A stretch of DNA of 64,000 nt, taken from positions 26,821,015-26,885,014 of the forward strand of contig OY365806.1 in assembly GCA_959347315.1 (NCBI GenBank), written 5' to 3'. Position numbers and translations under genes: made by a program. Each line of letters opens with the position of its first letter. The stretch's first letter is position 1. The stretch is from Bimastos eiseni. Taxonomy: Eukaryota; Annelida; Clitellata; Crassiclitellata; Lumbricidae. This document shows, in pieces, positions 46,444 through 57,192 of the stretch. The notes beneath the pieces were generated by a model that worked only from the letters and a program-made list of their open reading frames with translations, was not told where the DNA came from and made no database searches.

Positions 46444-46612
46444 TTAGACCTAAAAGACGGTGGATGGATGACATTGAGGAGTGGATGAGACTGCCTAGAG
46501 CGGATTGCATCAAGAGTGCGCGGGACAGAGTGATATGGAGGAAAATGACGTCTTTGGCTCTGGTCTCCGATCCGCAGTAATGAGAAAGGACAAGTCAAGT
46601 CAAGTCATATGT
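46444..46612 (+). mobile_element. LINE C-terminal fragment with CAAGT tail
   Basis: Reads RPKRRWMDDIEEWMRLPRA, DCIKSARDRVIWRKM and VSDPQ then stop: the end of an RTE-like LINE ORF2 (RPR.RW.DDI..W......ADC.R.A.DR..WR....V.DPQ). It is followed by (AAGTC)n at 46592-46607, the usual short-repeat tail. Only ~45 codons remain, without internal stops. Confidence 0.85.
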
Positions 46613-46689
46613 AGATTGACCCGTATACACACATACTATATGCATACATCAATTTTGTATGCAATAATAAAAACATGAAACTTCAAGAC

Positions 46690-47145
46690 CACGACGAGAC
46701 CGAGACCGAGACAGTGAGGTACCAAGACCAAGACCGAGACCGAGACCGACACCGAGACACTAGGTTCAAGACAGTACGAGACAGTACGAGATAAAAAAAG
46801 ACAAGTGATCCTATATAAATGCTGAAAAATGCTAATGCATCAGTTTTCGGGAATAAAGTTTATTTGTAATTTCAATTTGAAACTTATAATGTATATAGCA
46901 CAAATTCCTGAGAACAGTTTTTATATTGCCGCGCAAGATTTTAAGACAGTTCACGCTAAACTTATCGAGATCGCTTGTTCGAGACAGAACAAGACAGTGA
47001 TTCACTTCAGGACAGTTTCTAAAAATTCGAGACACTACCTCGAGACCGAGACCGAGAGAACAGGCTTCCGAGACCGAGACCGAGACACCAAAAACTGTCT
47101 CGAGACGTCTCGAGACCGAGACACTGTCTCGAGACCATACAACTC
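46690..47145 (+). repeat. CGAGAC-rich repeat
   Basis: Two blocks of tandem CGAGACCGAGACCGAGAC units (46696-46760; 47038-47135) flank an AT-rich interior, ending CTCGAGACCATACAACTC. The shorter inverse copy is at 36765-36846. The 144-codon frame across it (46829-47263) is a by-product of the hexamer repeats. Confidence 0.75.
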
Positions 47146-47739
47146 TGGCATACATAAAGATATATACATAGTTACACACATGAATTCATGTAGTCAGGCA
47201 GTCAACGATGAATGTACACATGTGTATATACATATATATTTATGCATGCATGTAAATATATAAATAAGTATATATATGACATAGTTCAATTGAACAGTTT
47301 TTATACAAAATCATTTTACAAGCTTATACAATTGAAGACCCAATCCTCATGACCTGAGTTTATTAAATTTAACGCCGATTCTTCTTATTCTTCAACACAA
47401 ATGATAATATGCATGACTTGTATACCGCCGAGAGATGCCGATTCAAAACGAGGTTGCAGGACAGGCCTACATGATGCACCAAAAAAAACAACATCCAAAT
47501 CCTACATCCATTCTCGATAACATCATTAACATATGCAGTCAGATCAGATAGCATGCTATTACATCTCACATTTAGAGCTATAGACTGCAGTAATAATAAG
47601 CCATAAAAATTATAATCCTGATGCATCTCATGGAGGCAAGCAATGAGTCTGGTTATTCAATTATCAATGTTAGTAGTCGATATATTATATATATATATAT
47701 TATATATATATCATATATATATATCATATATATTATATA
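47146..47739. other. gene-free stretch ending in TA tract
   Basis: Nothing recognised. TA microsatellite 47682-47739 directly abuts the mariner terminus. Confidence 0.5.
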
Positions 47740-48624
47740 TACAGGGTGGCTCAACAGAAATATCCCACCAGAAGAAACGGAAATTTCTCACCAACCGTTA
47801 CAGATATTTTTTTTAACTTGTATGATTTACAGAGGAAAGATTTCCGAACGATTCCTGAGAATGTTTGTTGGCTTGGGATGAAATGACTTGTAGCGCTCAA
47901 GCATAGCTCCCCGGACGTGATAATCGAGAGGGTTAAGGTCTGGTGAGTTTGGTGGTCATTCATCTGAGCCAATTAAGTCACTGCAGTTGCTAGCAATAAA
48001 GTCTTGAGCCATCTTTGCCGTGCTAGAAACTGAAATCAGACCTGCAATCTTCGAACAGGGTAGCAGTGTGTCAACGTAAAGTATTGCATCTCCTTCAGCC
48101 TTTTCTGGGATGAAATGCAGTCTTCACTGCCGTAACACACGCCAGCAGAAACCATGACGTGCTTCGCAAACTTGGCCCGCTCAACCACCTTACAGGCGAC
48201 TTTCGCGAACATCGCGATTTTTGCCGGCAAAACAAACACGGTCGTTCTGATGGTTAACGGGCGGGTTTAGGTAAAAGTTTTTTTCATCAGTGACAAATAT
48301 CTTTGTTATTACAATCGCTGGCAGACGCTGAATTAGTTTCAGACAACCCTCACGACGTATTTGTTTGACAGATTCTGAGATGATTTAAGCTTGAATAAAT
48401 AATATTCAGTCGAACGTTCATCTGCATGCGCAATTGTGAAAATACAGAATATTACATTTAGACACTCGTAATATTTGAGACAATGAAGAGTTTTCAATGA
48501 ACGTTTCAGGGATTGTTTGAAAATCTTTCATCTGTAAATTTTAAAAGTATGGTAAAGATATATCTATCGGTTGTTGATAAATTGCATTTCTTGAGGTGGG
48601 GTACAGTTTATTGAACCACCCATG
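47740..48624 (-). mobile_element. mariner-family transposon remnant
   Basis: The left edge CAGGGTGGCTCAACAGAAAT and the inverse of the right edge (CATGGGTGGTTCAATAAACT) are related terminal repeats. Both sides carry a CCCACC block ~20 bp in. The left edge sits directly after TA, the mariner target dinucleotide. It encloses a transposase pseudogene on the minus strand. At 885 bp it is somewhat short for a full mariner (~1.3 kb). Confidence 0.85.
47830..48370 (-). pseudogene. mariner transposase, frameshifted, second catalytic motif lost
   Basis: Reading down the minus strand in shifting frames: IQRLPAIVITKIFVTDEKNF (first D, ~48290), YLNPPVNHQNDRV, AGKNRDV, HVMVSAGVCY (~48155), HFIPEKAEGDAILYVDTLLP (~48110-48060), then TAKMAQDFIASNCSDLIGSD (~48015-47960), PPNSPDLNPLDYHVRGAML (third D, ~47950-47900) and ERYKSFHPKPTNI. 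The family normally has an FQQDGAPAHTA box between LLP and TAKMAQD. Here it is replaced by a few unrelated residues, so the second catalytic D is gone. Confidence 0.9.
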
Positions 48625-48990
48625 GCAGTATATATACAGAGTGGCGTCGTCAGCGTAAATATGGATAGAAATTTCGTAACGTAATTCAATTGTGGCAATG
48701 TTAGATGTGTTCAGAATGAAGGACAGTGGGCCTAGAATGAAGTCATATGGAATACCAAAGATTAAATTGACAGTTTTGAAAATTTATCACCAACACAGAC
48801 ATGATGAGCCCTGAAAGTAAGCAGAGGAGGAGATCCGGAGGAGGGTAGATTCAAAAATCTAAACTGCTTTTTACCGATCTGGAGAAGGATACTAGCCTAT
48901 TTGATCAAATCAAAAAAATGCGGTACTAAAGTCTAGTGGCGCAATTTCGCCATTTTCTGGGATCACTTTAAAAACAAAATCTTCCCACAA
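48625..48990 (-). mobile_element. LINE reverse transcriptase fragment
   Basis: The minus strand reads LDFSTAFF (RT motif LDFSTAFD, ~48930), GIPYDFILGPLSFILNTSNI (GIPQGSVLGPLLFILYTSDI box, ~48770-48710) and IHIYADDATLYIY (YADD box, ~48670-48640). About 110 codons of RT with two frameshifts. It directly adjoins the mariner element, which may have inserted into or beside it. Confidence 0.85.
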
Positions 48991-49365
48991 TCGCCAATCA
49001 ATATATATGATACAATGTGAGGTTATAAACATGTAGCATGCAGTGATGAGAGTGAGGTTAACATATCGATCAATTATTACAGGCCTCATATATATATAAT
49101 AAAACAAAAACCTCTTAAAGCAGAAAATCTTTCTTCCTAACTTTTACACAACGATATAGGCCTACTGGCAAAAGACGACAGGCGTAACAATAAACTACAT
49201 TTCAGACACTTGAGTATTCGATCCAGCCATGCACGATTAAGTATCGAAAGAGAATCTACGATTTTTGTCATTCAGCTAATTTCAGCATCAGTATGGAACA
49301 GTAGCCTCGTGTTTCGTTGTGCTAATGTCCACATGTGCAGCTTTGGTTGACTCTGATCCATATAG
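48991..49365. other. gene-free stretch
   Basis: Nothing recognised. Confidence 0.35.
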
Positions 49366-49475
49366 CAGCGTTTTCCAAACTGTGTTCCGCGGAACCCTAT
49401 ATATGGTTTAGTGAGGTGATGACAGGGGTTCCGCGGAAAACTTTCAGTGGGAACAGATTTTTTTAAAGTTTCTAT
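49366..49475 (+). mobile_element. hAT-like left terminus
   Basis: CAGCGTTTTCCAAACTGTGT with TTCCGCGGAACCC, and again GGGGTTCCGCGGAAAACTTT at 49427, matches the CAG.GTTT.CCAAACT...TCCGCGG..CCC start of a common hAT family. The right terminus was not found within the next kilobase. Confidence 0.55.
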
Positions 49476-50079
49476 ATCTTTGAACAGATTTTTTGTTTTA
49501 AGTTTCTTTACCGGTCACTTTATAAAATTTATAAAGTGTCCCATTATGTTCTAGCTCGCAAACTGGCGATATCAATACAAATAATTAATAGATGTACTGC
49601 TGTACGCAGTGAAACAGATTGCCTACTACGGATATGACGTTGTTATGACATGCCAGATAAAAGGTATTTTAAATTTAGAGAAGTTAAGTTTTTAACAAAT
49701 GTGTTTTGTGAAATAATCCTATTGCTGCATTTTAGGTAAACATCAGCAAATTTTGTCATGAGAAGAAACAAAGGCATAGTACATTAAAAAAATTACAAAC
49801 TTGGCACGTATTTTTGCTTATCTTACGATACGGTTTACTTCATAAGTTTGTTTACGAATGATCTTAAAACAATTTAAAATAAGTCACACGAATTTTTTTG
49901 GGAGATTTTCTGCTTAACATCTGCGTATAACTTAATTTGTTAAAAAGGTAAATAAAATCGTAAAATCTTATTTTATCGTCGTAAATTACCCATGTTAACA
50001 AATAGCGTTGCAGAATTATTCTCCATGGCAAATCTGGTTAGGCCTCATTAGCATCGGTAGTAGAAGCGAGATTGGTGAA
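49476..50079. other. gene-free stretch
   Basis: Possibly the body of the hAT remnant. Contains a perfect small palindrome CACTTTATAAA/TTTATAAAGTG at 49516-49538. No coding frame. Confidence 0.35.
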
Positions 50080-51030
50080 CAGAAATCCATTTAACTGTGA
50101 GCTGGGTTGATGTAAAATGTTCTTTTGAACGGGGAGCTGGATTGATGAAAAAAATCATGCTTAAATGGAAGTTGGATTGACGAAAGTTGTCTTCCTTATG
50201 CAACAAGCAATGATGAAAAGATGCAGTGAAGAAAAGAATCAGGTGACCGTTCATTTCGTCGCAGATTACTTCGTCGCAGATCACCTCGTCGCATTCATTT
50301 CGTCGCAGATCATTTCGTCGCAATTCATTTCGTCGCTAAGCATCGTGAGGGTTTGTTAGGGTCATCTTATGCGTGGTGAGGGTCGGTTAGGGTTAGATTA
50401 TGAAAGGTGCACGATGGTCGGTTAAGGTCAGGGTATGCGTCGTGGGGTCGTTTGTGGTCAGGTTATGCGGGGTGAGAGTCAGGGGCGTCAATGCTACCTG
50501 AGTGATGTAGGCAAACCCCCGGTCCTAAGTGTCAGGAAGGCAAGATATTCCCGCTTAAGACGCAAATAATTTCCCCTCCCTGAAATTGGAGACATTTGCC
50601 TCAGGACACCCCACCCTTCCTGGACGCCCCCGGCAAGGGTCGTTTAGGGTCAGGGTTAGGGTTAGTGTGGTTTTTAAAATGCGACGAAATTATACGCGAC
50701 GAAATGATCTGCGACGAAATGAACGGGAACCAAGAATCTTGCGTAAATAGAAGCTGGATATAAATAAGAATTTTACTTGACGTAAAAAATTTCTCATTAT
50801 TCCCGTTCCATTTTGATGGAAATCCTTTAATCATATTTGCTTCCATTTAAGCAGAAATCTTAACATCAATCCAAGTGCTTGTAATGCAGAATTCTTTACA
50901 TCGTTCTAGCTCCCAATCAAGCATAAAAATTTTGGTCGATCCCAGGTAAACACAATTCTTTTCATCAATCCAGCTCACAGTTAAACTTAATTCTTTTAAT
51001 CAGTTCAGCTTCCATTTGTGCAGGATTCAT
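50080..51030. repeat. family C element, copy 5: mirror-symmetric array
   Basis: In order: forward ~35-bp core units (50090-50190: GAGCTGGATTGATGAAAAAA), a TTCATTTCGTCGCAGATC-type array (50249-50336), a centre of GTGAGGGTCGGTTAGGGTCA-type units (50345-50478 and 50636-50670) split by a ~150-bp insertion, an inverted GCGACGAAATGATCTGCGAC array (50685-50725), then inverted core units (50740-51025: TTCTTTTCATCAATCCAGCT). The two halves are inverse complements in both sequence and order (AACTGTGAGCTGG, CCGTTCATTTCGTCGC). Confidence 0.8.
50481..50634. mobile_element. small hAT-like insertion inside family C element
   Basis: Starts CAGGGGCGTCAATGCTACC; the inverse of its right end is CGGGGGCGTCCAGGAAGG. 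It interrupts the GGGTCGGTTAGGGTCA-type centre array, whose units resume at ~50636. No target duplication could be assigned in the repetitive flanks. Confidence 0.55.
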
Positions 51031-51769
51031 TATTAAATACGTGCCTCAAACAACGGCAATTATTTACGACGTTAAAATAACATTTTACCGAAAGAGAATT
51101 GGCATAGGCCCATGTCATTGTCATTGATATTTGTGTTAAGCCTATTATTAATCTAGCCTAATCAAGGTCTAAATATGTTAATATGTCACACCACTGGCAG
51201 CACCAGATACCGGTGGGACAACGTCATCATTCGGTTTAATATCCACTGCAGCTGCTTTATCTCCCGTATGCATATATATCAATGCATATCTTTTTATTAA
51301 TAAATAAATCCAATTTTCTTGAAATTTTTCTTTCTTTCCATTTTTTCCATGGGTTGTGTTGTGTTTTGTAAACTATATTCTTCTACAGGTGTAACTTTTG
51401 AAGCTTTCTAACTTTAAATTACACCAAAAATCTGGTAGCACAATTTCAAGCAGAACTTCCACCATGCACCGCCAACACGTTATAAAAATGACTAGCAGCG
51501 ATGTGTGTATACAAGGTGCGTATACGAAGTCAACTAAATAGCCGAAAAACAGGCGCACAGCGTATACGACCATATATTATACGCACTTCAGACCCAGCTA
51601 AACATCTAGTCCGACCGCCGAGGCCGTCGACCGACATTGACAGTAACAGTTCAGCACAGCCCATGAAGAATAAGCTGTGTGCAATGGGCGCATGGTGCAC
51701 AGAGGCAGTGCCTGCTATGCTCTCAATCCATTTATCTTCGCAGACTCTTTACCATCCAGATAACCCGGT
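51031..51769. other. gene-free stretch
   Basis: 51190-51270 is slightly GC-richer and open on the minus strand (GDKAAAVDIKPNDDVVPPV), but it is too short to call an exon. Otherwise nothing. Confidence 0.35.
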
Positions 51770-51960
51770 CAAATGGATCATCCTATACTTTCTCAGTCTT
51801 TCTCTATAATAAAATTATATCGCCTATATCACTACTTATCTCATGTTGTCTAATAGAGTCATTTCTCGAAATGCACCACGCCACTGGAACGATCTGCCTC
51901 CAGAATTTCACACTGTTTTGGTTTCTCCATGCACCGCCCTTGTAAATCACCCATCATCAC
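51770..51960 (+). mobile_element. LINE C-terminal scrap
   Basis: RVISRNAPRHWNDLPPEFHT (51855-51915) matches the (F/S)..APR.WN.LP.... motif near the end of CR1/L2-like ORF2. About 30 codons are readable, flanked by decayed sequence. Confidence 0.6.
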
Positions 51961-52586
51961 CTGCTTAAAATGTCTCTGTCCATTGCCAATCACAGCTCCA
52001 ATTCACAACTCACAACTTCAAAATTTCCTACCTCTGCATCCCCAACCTTCCAATTTGCGACTTCATTTTACTTATTCATAGTATACGATGACAGATGACT
52101 AATTCTCTCCCTCGTTTGATCTTCTCACAATTGGTGTCTGCATGGTCAGTGAATTCATCATGGGGTTAATTCTCATTTTGTCATATACGTGTCGGCATAT
52201 ATATATTACAATCGCCGGTATATATATATATATAAATATATATAAATATATATATTTACTTATACATATATATACCGACATATATATATATATATATATA
52301 ATAGCATGCGAATGAAACTTGAATAAACAAATAAGCCAAGAAGATTATTATACCTTGACACAAACGTTAAACGTGTTTTGATAAAATTAAACACAAAAAT
52401 ACTAGTCATTAAATTTCAAAGGACGCTGATATTGCATTAAGAACACGCGCATTGTCTTATGAATATGTTACAGAATCTCGACTGTTGTAAATCAGTTACC
52501 ATGGTGCGGAGAGCTTCGTTAGTGCGGATGTAAGTTTTCTTTTTCTTTCCAGCTGTACAAAATCCAGCTTGTGATGCAGAAAGTGC
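51961..52586. other. gene-free stretch with TA microsatellite
   Basis: TA/TATAAA tracts at ~52196-52302. No gene. Confidence 0.5.
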
Positions 52587-53489
52587 ATCTCGAAGGCCCC
52601 AAATGAATGAAAACATTTTATAAAAATAATGTCTCAGAACGCCCCAAATGAATGCGCCCTGGCCGAAAGAAACAAATTTCCAGAATGTTACATGGATATG
52701 TTCTTGCAATTATCAAATAAAGTAAAGCCTAATTATATATTATACAAAATTGAAACCATATAATTATAGTAGTATGGAACGAATAAAGTGGAAAGTGTAT
52801 AATTATTACAACCATTATGCATTCCACAAAATGAAAAGCTGTAGTAGAACAATGTTTTTAATGTTTAGTAACAATAAGTTGGAGCAATTCAGACTTTATC
52901 CTTCTGCAGACTCCCACGACGAAGCGAAATTCTTCGTAACTGAATAAATCTATAGGAATGCTTGGATCTTTCATCTTGTGGAATGGATATTCCATTCAGA
53001 TCAAACTTTTCTCTGTCTATCCAGTCTACACTCTCTCCATTTCTTCGTTTACGATTACTCAATTAGTTCATGTTGCCGATGTGTAGCGATTTTTTCTGGT
53101 CTGATGCATTTCGGCTTAATTACTTATTGCTGCTTCCAAAACGTCAAAACTGACAACGGTAGTAAAGGGTAAACAATACAATAATTAAGAATGCAGTAAT
53201 CATAATTATAATTAGTATTATTAAATTGTGGTAGCAATTATTGTTATTTAAGTGGAACTTATTTAATTGAGTGAAATGCTTAAATAAATTTGCGTATTTT
53301 GATGCTTGATGTGATGACGTGACGTCACATGTCTCAGACTCCCCCTCGTCATAAATCGTCACAGAAATCGTCACAGACCCCCCTAGGTGCATGACGTTTT
53401 TATGGACGGACCCTCAGACTCAGTGTACAATTTCAGGAGGGCCAAAAATGTTTGCGCTTAGGGCCCCGTTTTCTGTAAAAGCGCCTCTG
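52587..53489. mobile_element. hAT-like non-autonomous element, copy 2
   Basis: Left part has AAGGCCCCAAATGAATGAAA repeated once more at ~52634 (compare 37602-37780). Right part 53290-53470 is co-linear with 38020-38160 (TCTCAGACTCC, CGTCACAGA, CCTCAGACT, AGGAGGGCC, AAAATGTTTGCG). The right terminus GCGCCTCTG, inverse CAGAGGCGC, is hAT-like. The left terminus is missing. Confidence 0.7.
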
Positions 53490-53589
53490 TATTTCTGCCT
53501 ATTAGACAGTCATAGGGCAATTGAAGCTGGCGATAGTTAAATTAATAGATTTCCTTCTTTAGATGTTCACTTTATATGCGATTCTATTT

Positions 53590-53785
53590 CAATTAATGTT
53601 AGAATAATAAACAATTAATGTTAGAATAATAAACAATTAATGTTAGAATAATAAATAATTGATGTTAGAATAATAAACAATTAATGTTAGAATAATAAAC
53701 AATTAATGTTAGAATAATAAACAATTAATGTTAGAATAATAAACAATTAATGTTAGAATAATAAACAATTAATGTTAGAATAATA
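53590..53785. repeat. 22-bp minisatellite, nine copies
   Basis: Tandem units CAATTAATGTTAGAATAATA + AA, almost invariant (one unit with TAATTGATG). ~8.9 copies. Confidence 0.97.
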
Positions 53786-53965
53786 GACTGGTCTTCATGA
53801 CTTTTTAAATTCTGTTGCAGCATGTATTTCATATATCGGTCGCTGGATATACATAAAATAATTGTATTAATTTCGAATTGAGAAAACGGTGAGACATGAA
53901 ATTGGTTTATATTAATTGCGATGTATACGTCAAAGGATGACATTACCATTGTTATTGACAGACAG

Positions 53966-53985
53966 ATGACGTCGTCGTCGTCGTC

Positions 53986-54075
<90 letters not shown>

Positions 54076-54080
54076 AATGA
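53966..54080. repeat. (GTC)n/(GAT)n trinucleotide repeat
   Basis: A short GTC run passes into ~30 GAT units. Poly-Met and poly-Ile open frames on the two strands result from it and are not genes. Confidence 0.97.
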
Positions 54081-55629
54081 TAATGATGGCTGTAGTGGTG
54101 ATGATAAACGTTAACGCGGAGGTGAAGAAGATGGTGGAAGACGATGAGGAAGAAGAAGACATATACACAGATACATTGCCAGTGTTAATATTTATGTATG
54201 TATCTAGACGTAAACGTGTAATTGCATCGCTACACTACATATAGCCAAGTGTAATATTACATAGACATGCGTAGGTAGATCTTTAATTCATCTTCTTCCA
54301 TATATATGTCTATGCATTAATGCACGCGTATGCGTATGCAAACACGTGTATCATAATATAAATACACATTTGTTTATGTAGTTTTAACACAATATGCATT
54401 TCGCACCGGGAAAAATCTTAACCTGAGAGAGTCTTAATTAATCTGCTAACTGCTTGTCAATATATGCAATTAAATATTATGTAGATCACTTATGCACATT
54501 TAGGCAAATGAATGGTTTAACATGATATGCATGCGAATACTTGTGCAATGTGCAGGTATCGATAAATAATATTTCTTGTTTTTTAATGCTACATAATGAA
54601 ATATGCATTATATATATACCAATAATACATAATATGGTAAATTGGTGATACGCTTTATTATATTTGCTTCAATATATATAATATATATATTTTATTTAAT
54701 GCAGCATAGTTGTTAATAGCGTGTTCAATTATGATGCTGAAACTGTTATTTCAGCGTAACATAGAATTACTTTGTACAGTAGGCTATAGAACTGTGGTGA
54801 TGTGATCTGCATACAATTGTTCGATAGGTATCGATCCTTAATTACTATCTACGCTTAATTGAGAATTATAATGACTTCAACTCAATGCAGGCTTATTGAA
54901 TAAAACATGTAGCACACACGCGACTGAAAGTTATCAGTCTCAAAATCTAAGAGAAAATTATCACAAAATTTTAATTGTATTAATGCAACTGATTCAATAG
55001 TTCAAAGCGGGAGATATATCATATGCAAACATAGGACTTCAACATAATTAGAGAAATCAACCAGAATTATTTAATATAATGGCAGGAGTGAATGCTCATA
55101 GGGATAACCCTACCACTTGTTTATAATTTATAATTTATTTTTGTTATTCGATGCTGATGCCTGTTTATTTGTGTCTATCCATGAATCAAGTTAATAATCT
55201 TGATTGACATAATACTAGATGCATACAGTTCTGTCCTAAGACGGTAGAAATGACACCGTGTGTTGTGAATAATGCCACCAATCCCCACCATCCATGGATG
55301 TATAGTGGTATATCCAGAGTGGACGAGTTAACCATGTTTTCGCTTTCATCCTTTAGAGACGAACGTGTACTAATGTTCATTGCAAAACATTATATGCAGC
55401 TCGTTGTTACATGATTAAGTTACATGAAGCTGTTTACAAAGCGGTAATGAATCAATGAATATCATTACATTTATTATTTATTAATTACATTTATGATTTA
55501 TGATTGATATTAATTGTCAAAGGATTTAATATCGGTCTACCTATAGGGAAAAAGCAAGGGATTTGGTGGAGGTACAAAGTCGATTAATCTATTATAGGGA
55601 AACATCGTACGAAGCGCGTTATATGTGTA
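54081..55629. other. long gene-free stretch
   Basis: Very AT-rich with short TA tracts near 54610 and 54675-54695. Nothing recognised. Confidence 0.45.
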
Positions 55630-55633
55630 CTTG

Positions 55634-55735
55634 TTCGGCGCTCATTTGTCGGGCACTCTTTTGTCGGCACTCTTTTGTCGGCACTCTTTTGTCGGCACTC
55701 TTTTGTCGGCACTCTTTTGTCGGGGGGGGGGGGGC
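55634..55735. repeat. 14-bp minisatellite followed by G-run
   Basis: Five units ACTCTTTTGTCGGC from 55655, with degenerate GCTCATTTGTCGGGC upstream, ending in a run of 13 G (55722-55734). The CG-containing unit style (TTTGTCGGC) resembles the terminal arrays of family C. Confidence 0.95.
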
Positions 55736-56888
55736 CATTCGTGTGGCAATGTGTAAAGCGTATACTGGTAATCTGAGAAATTGATATACAACGCGCAATG
55801 CCTGTGTATACAGCGTACTGAAGACAACCGAATACCACTGCGTGCAGAGTCCTCAAGGGTTCTATAAAACCTATCTCATCGACTGCGTATAGGCCTATAC
55901 GTCTTGCTGATGGGTGCAGTGCCATCCCGAAATTAGCATCCGGATCACTTCATGCATTGCTTCTCATAAATATAGCCTACCTTAAACTATAGCTATCAGG
56001 ACCATCTCGCTAAACGAGTTCCACGATTCCAGGCATGAGCAGAGACTTGGTCCTGGGTTTTGGAAGGAACAGATCGACAAAAATGGGGTATAGGGAACAG
56101 GTCTGAATGAATTTCAATTCCCAAGCAAGGATGCATCCAACAACGATGAACTGTGGCAAACACACAAAAATCAACAATATTCATTAAATATTTATCAAAT
56201 ATTGAGGGTATGAAGGAAGTTCCATCCCTGCCTGATATTTTGGAGGGTACGTCCCCTCAAGTATCCGCCTCTGAACGCAAGTCCTTTATGCCTAATATTA
56301 ATATGTTCGAAGAATCCAACAGCAACTGGACGCTGGCTAATGCATGGTGTCGTGCCCATACTCACCTTCAAGACCGTTGCCTCAGCGGAGGTCCGGTTCT
56401 CTGCTCCCTTGTCCGATGAGATCATCGCCATTACCACAGTCTGATGGACTCTACTCATGCAGAGGGACTGGTATTCAAGCGCAATAATGCGAGTGTCATC
56501 ATTTCACGTGGCGCTAACATAAAAATTTCTTTCATTAAGTGACTGAATTTTCTGTAACTCAGCTCAATTTTTTTTACAGTCAATCAATTAATAGAGACAC
56601 GTGGAAAACTGAATACCTTCAGATGCATAATGTATTCGTGAGTTCAAATCAGCATACGTTCGAGCATAAAGCAATTAATCAAACATATTATGTTTGGGCA
56701 TGAAAAACTAACGCTTGAAATTGATGGTTTACCATTCTGGTTGATGATTACACTCCTAAATAATGTCCTATAATTTAGGCCATATAGCTCTCATTCTCAT
56801 TTTCAATTTGCCTGTGTTAATGACTAACAGCAAAGAAAAAAGAATCGGAGCCTAATGTATCCGTTTTTGATGTAAAACCATCCTATAG
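55736..56888. other. gene-free stretch
   Basis: The 88-codon frame 56153-56419 (plus; RKSFMPNINMFEESNSNW) has fairly even composition but no family I recognise, and no flanking exon or promoter is evident. It could be a scrap of an unidentified element. Confidence 0.35.
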
Positions 56889-57184
56889 CAGAGGTGTAAC
56901 AAGGTTCTGAAAAGTGGGGGCATAATTTAAAAAATAGTGCACGAAACGTAAAAATTTTTTTAGCCTCCACTTTTTGAATTTTGCTCCCCAGAAATTTGAA
57001 AAATGAGGGAAACAAATTATCTTAACAGAAGTCATCTTAAAAAGCCATTGGAGAAACATAATAAAGAACCGATTTACAGGCCACATGGCGTGGGCACTGG
57101 GCATTAATACTGGGGGGCATTGCCCCCCAGTTTTGAAACTGGTGGGGCCGGTGCCCCTCTGTACCCCCGCTTGCTACACCCCTG
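56889..57184. mobile_element. hAT MITE with target-site duplication
   Basis: Left end CAGAGGTGTAACAAGG; the inverse of the right end is CAGGGGTGTAGCAAGCGGGG. Flanking 8-mers TCCTATAG (56881-56888) and TACTATAG (57185-57192) match at 7 of 8 positions, the hAT target-duplication size. 296 bp, no coding capacity. Contains the hairpin ACTGGGGGGCAttGCCCCCC near 57112-57135. Confidence 0.88.
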
Positions 57185-57192
57185 TACTATAG

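Noticed and set aside
50249..50336. Regularly spaced short repeats resembling a CRISPR array
   Set aside because: Units are adjacent or nearly so, without unique spacers of constant length, and the context is a eukaryotic repeat element.
51190..51270. Short minus-strand stretch reading GDKAAAVDIKPNDDVVPPV
   Set aside because: Protein-like, but under 30 codons and without convincing splice sites or neighbours.
53731..54244. Two ~110-145-codon open frames of poly-Ile and poly-Met
   Set aside because: They are translations of a (GAT)n repeat and the neighbouring 22-bp array, with no independent coding evidence.
56153..56419. 88-codon frame with fairly protein-like composition
   Set aside because: Could be an exon or element scrap, but I recognise no family and see no convincing exon boundaries. 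A translated database search would decide.
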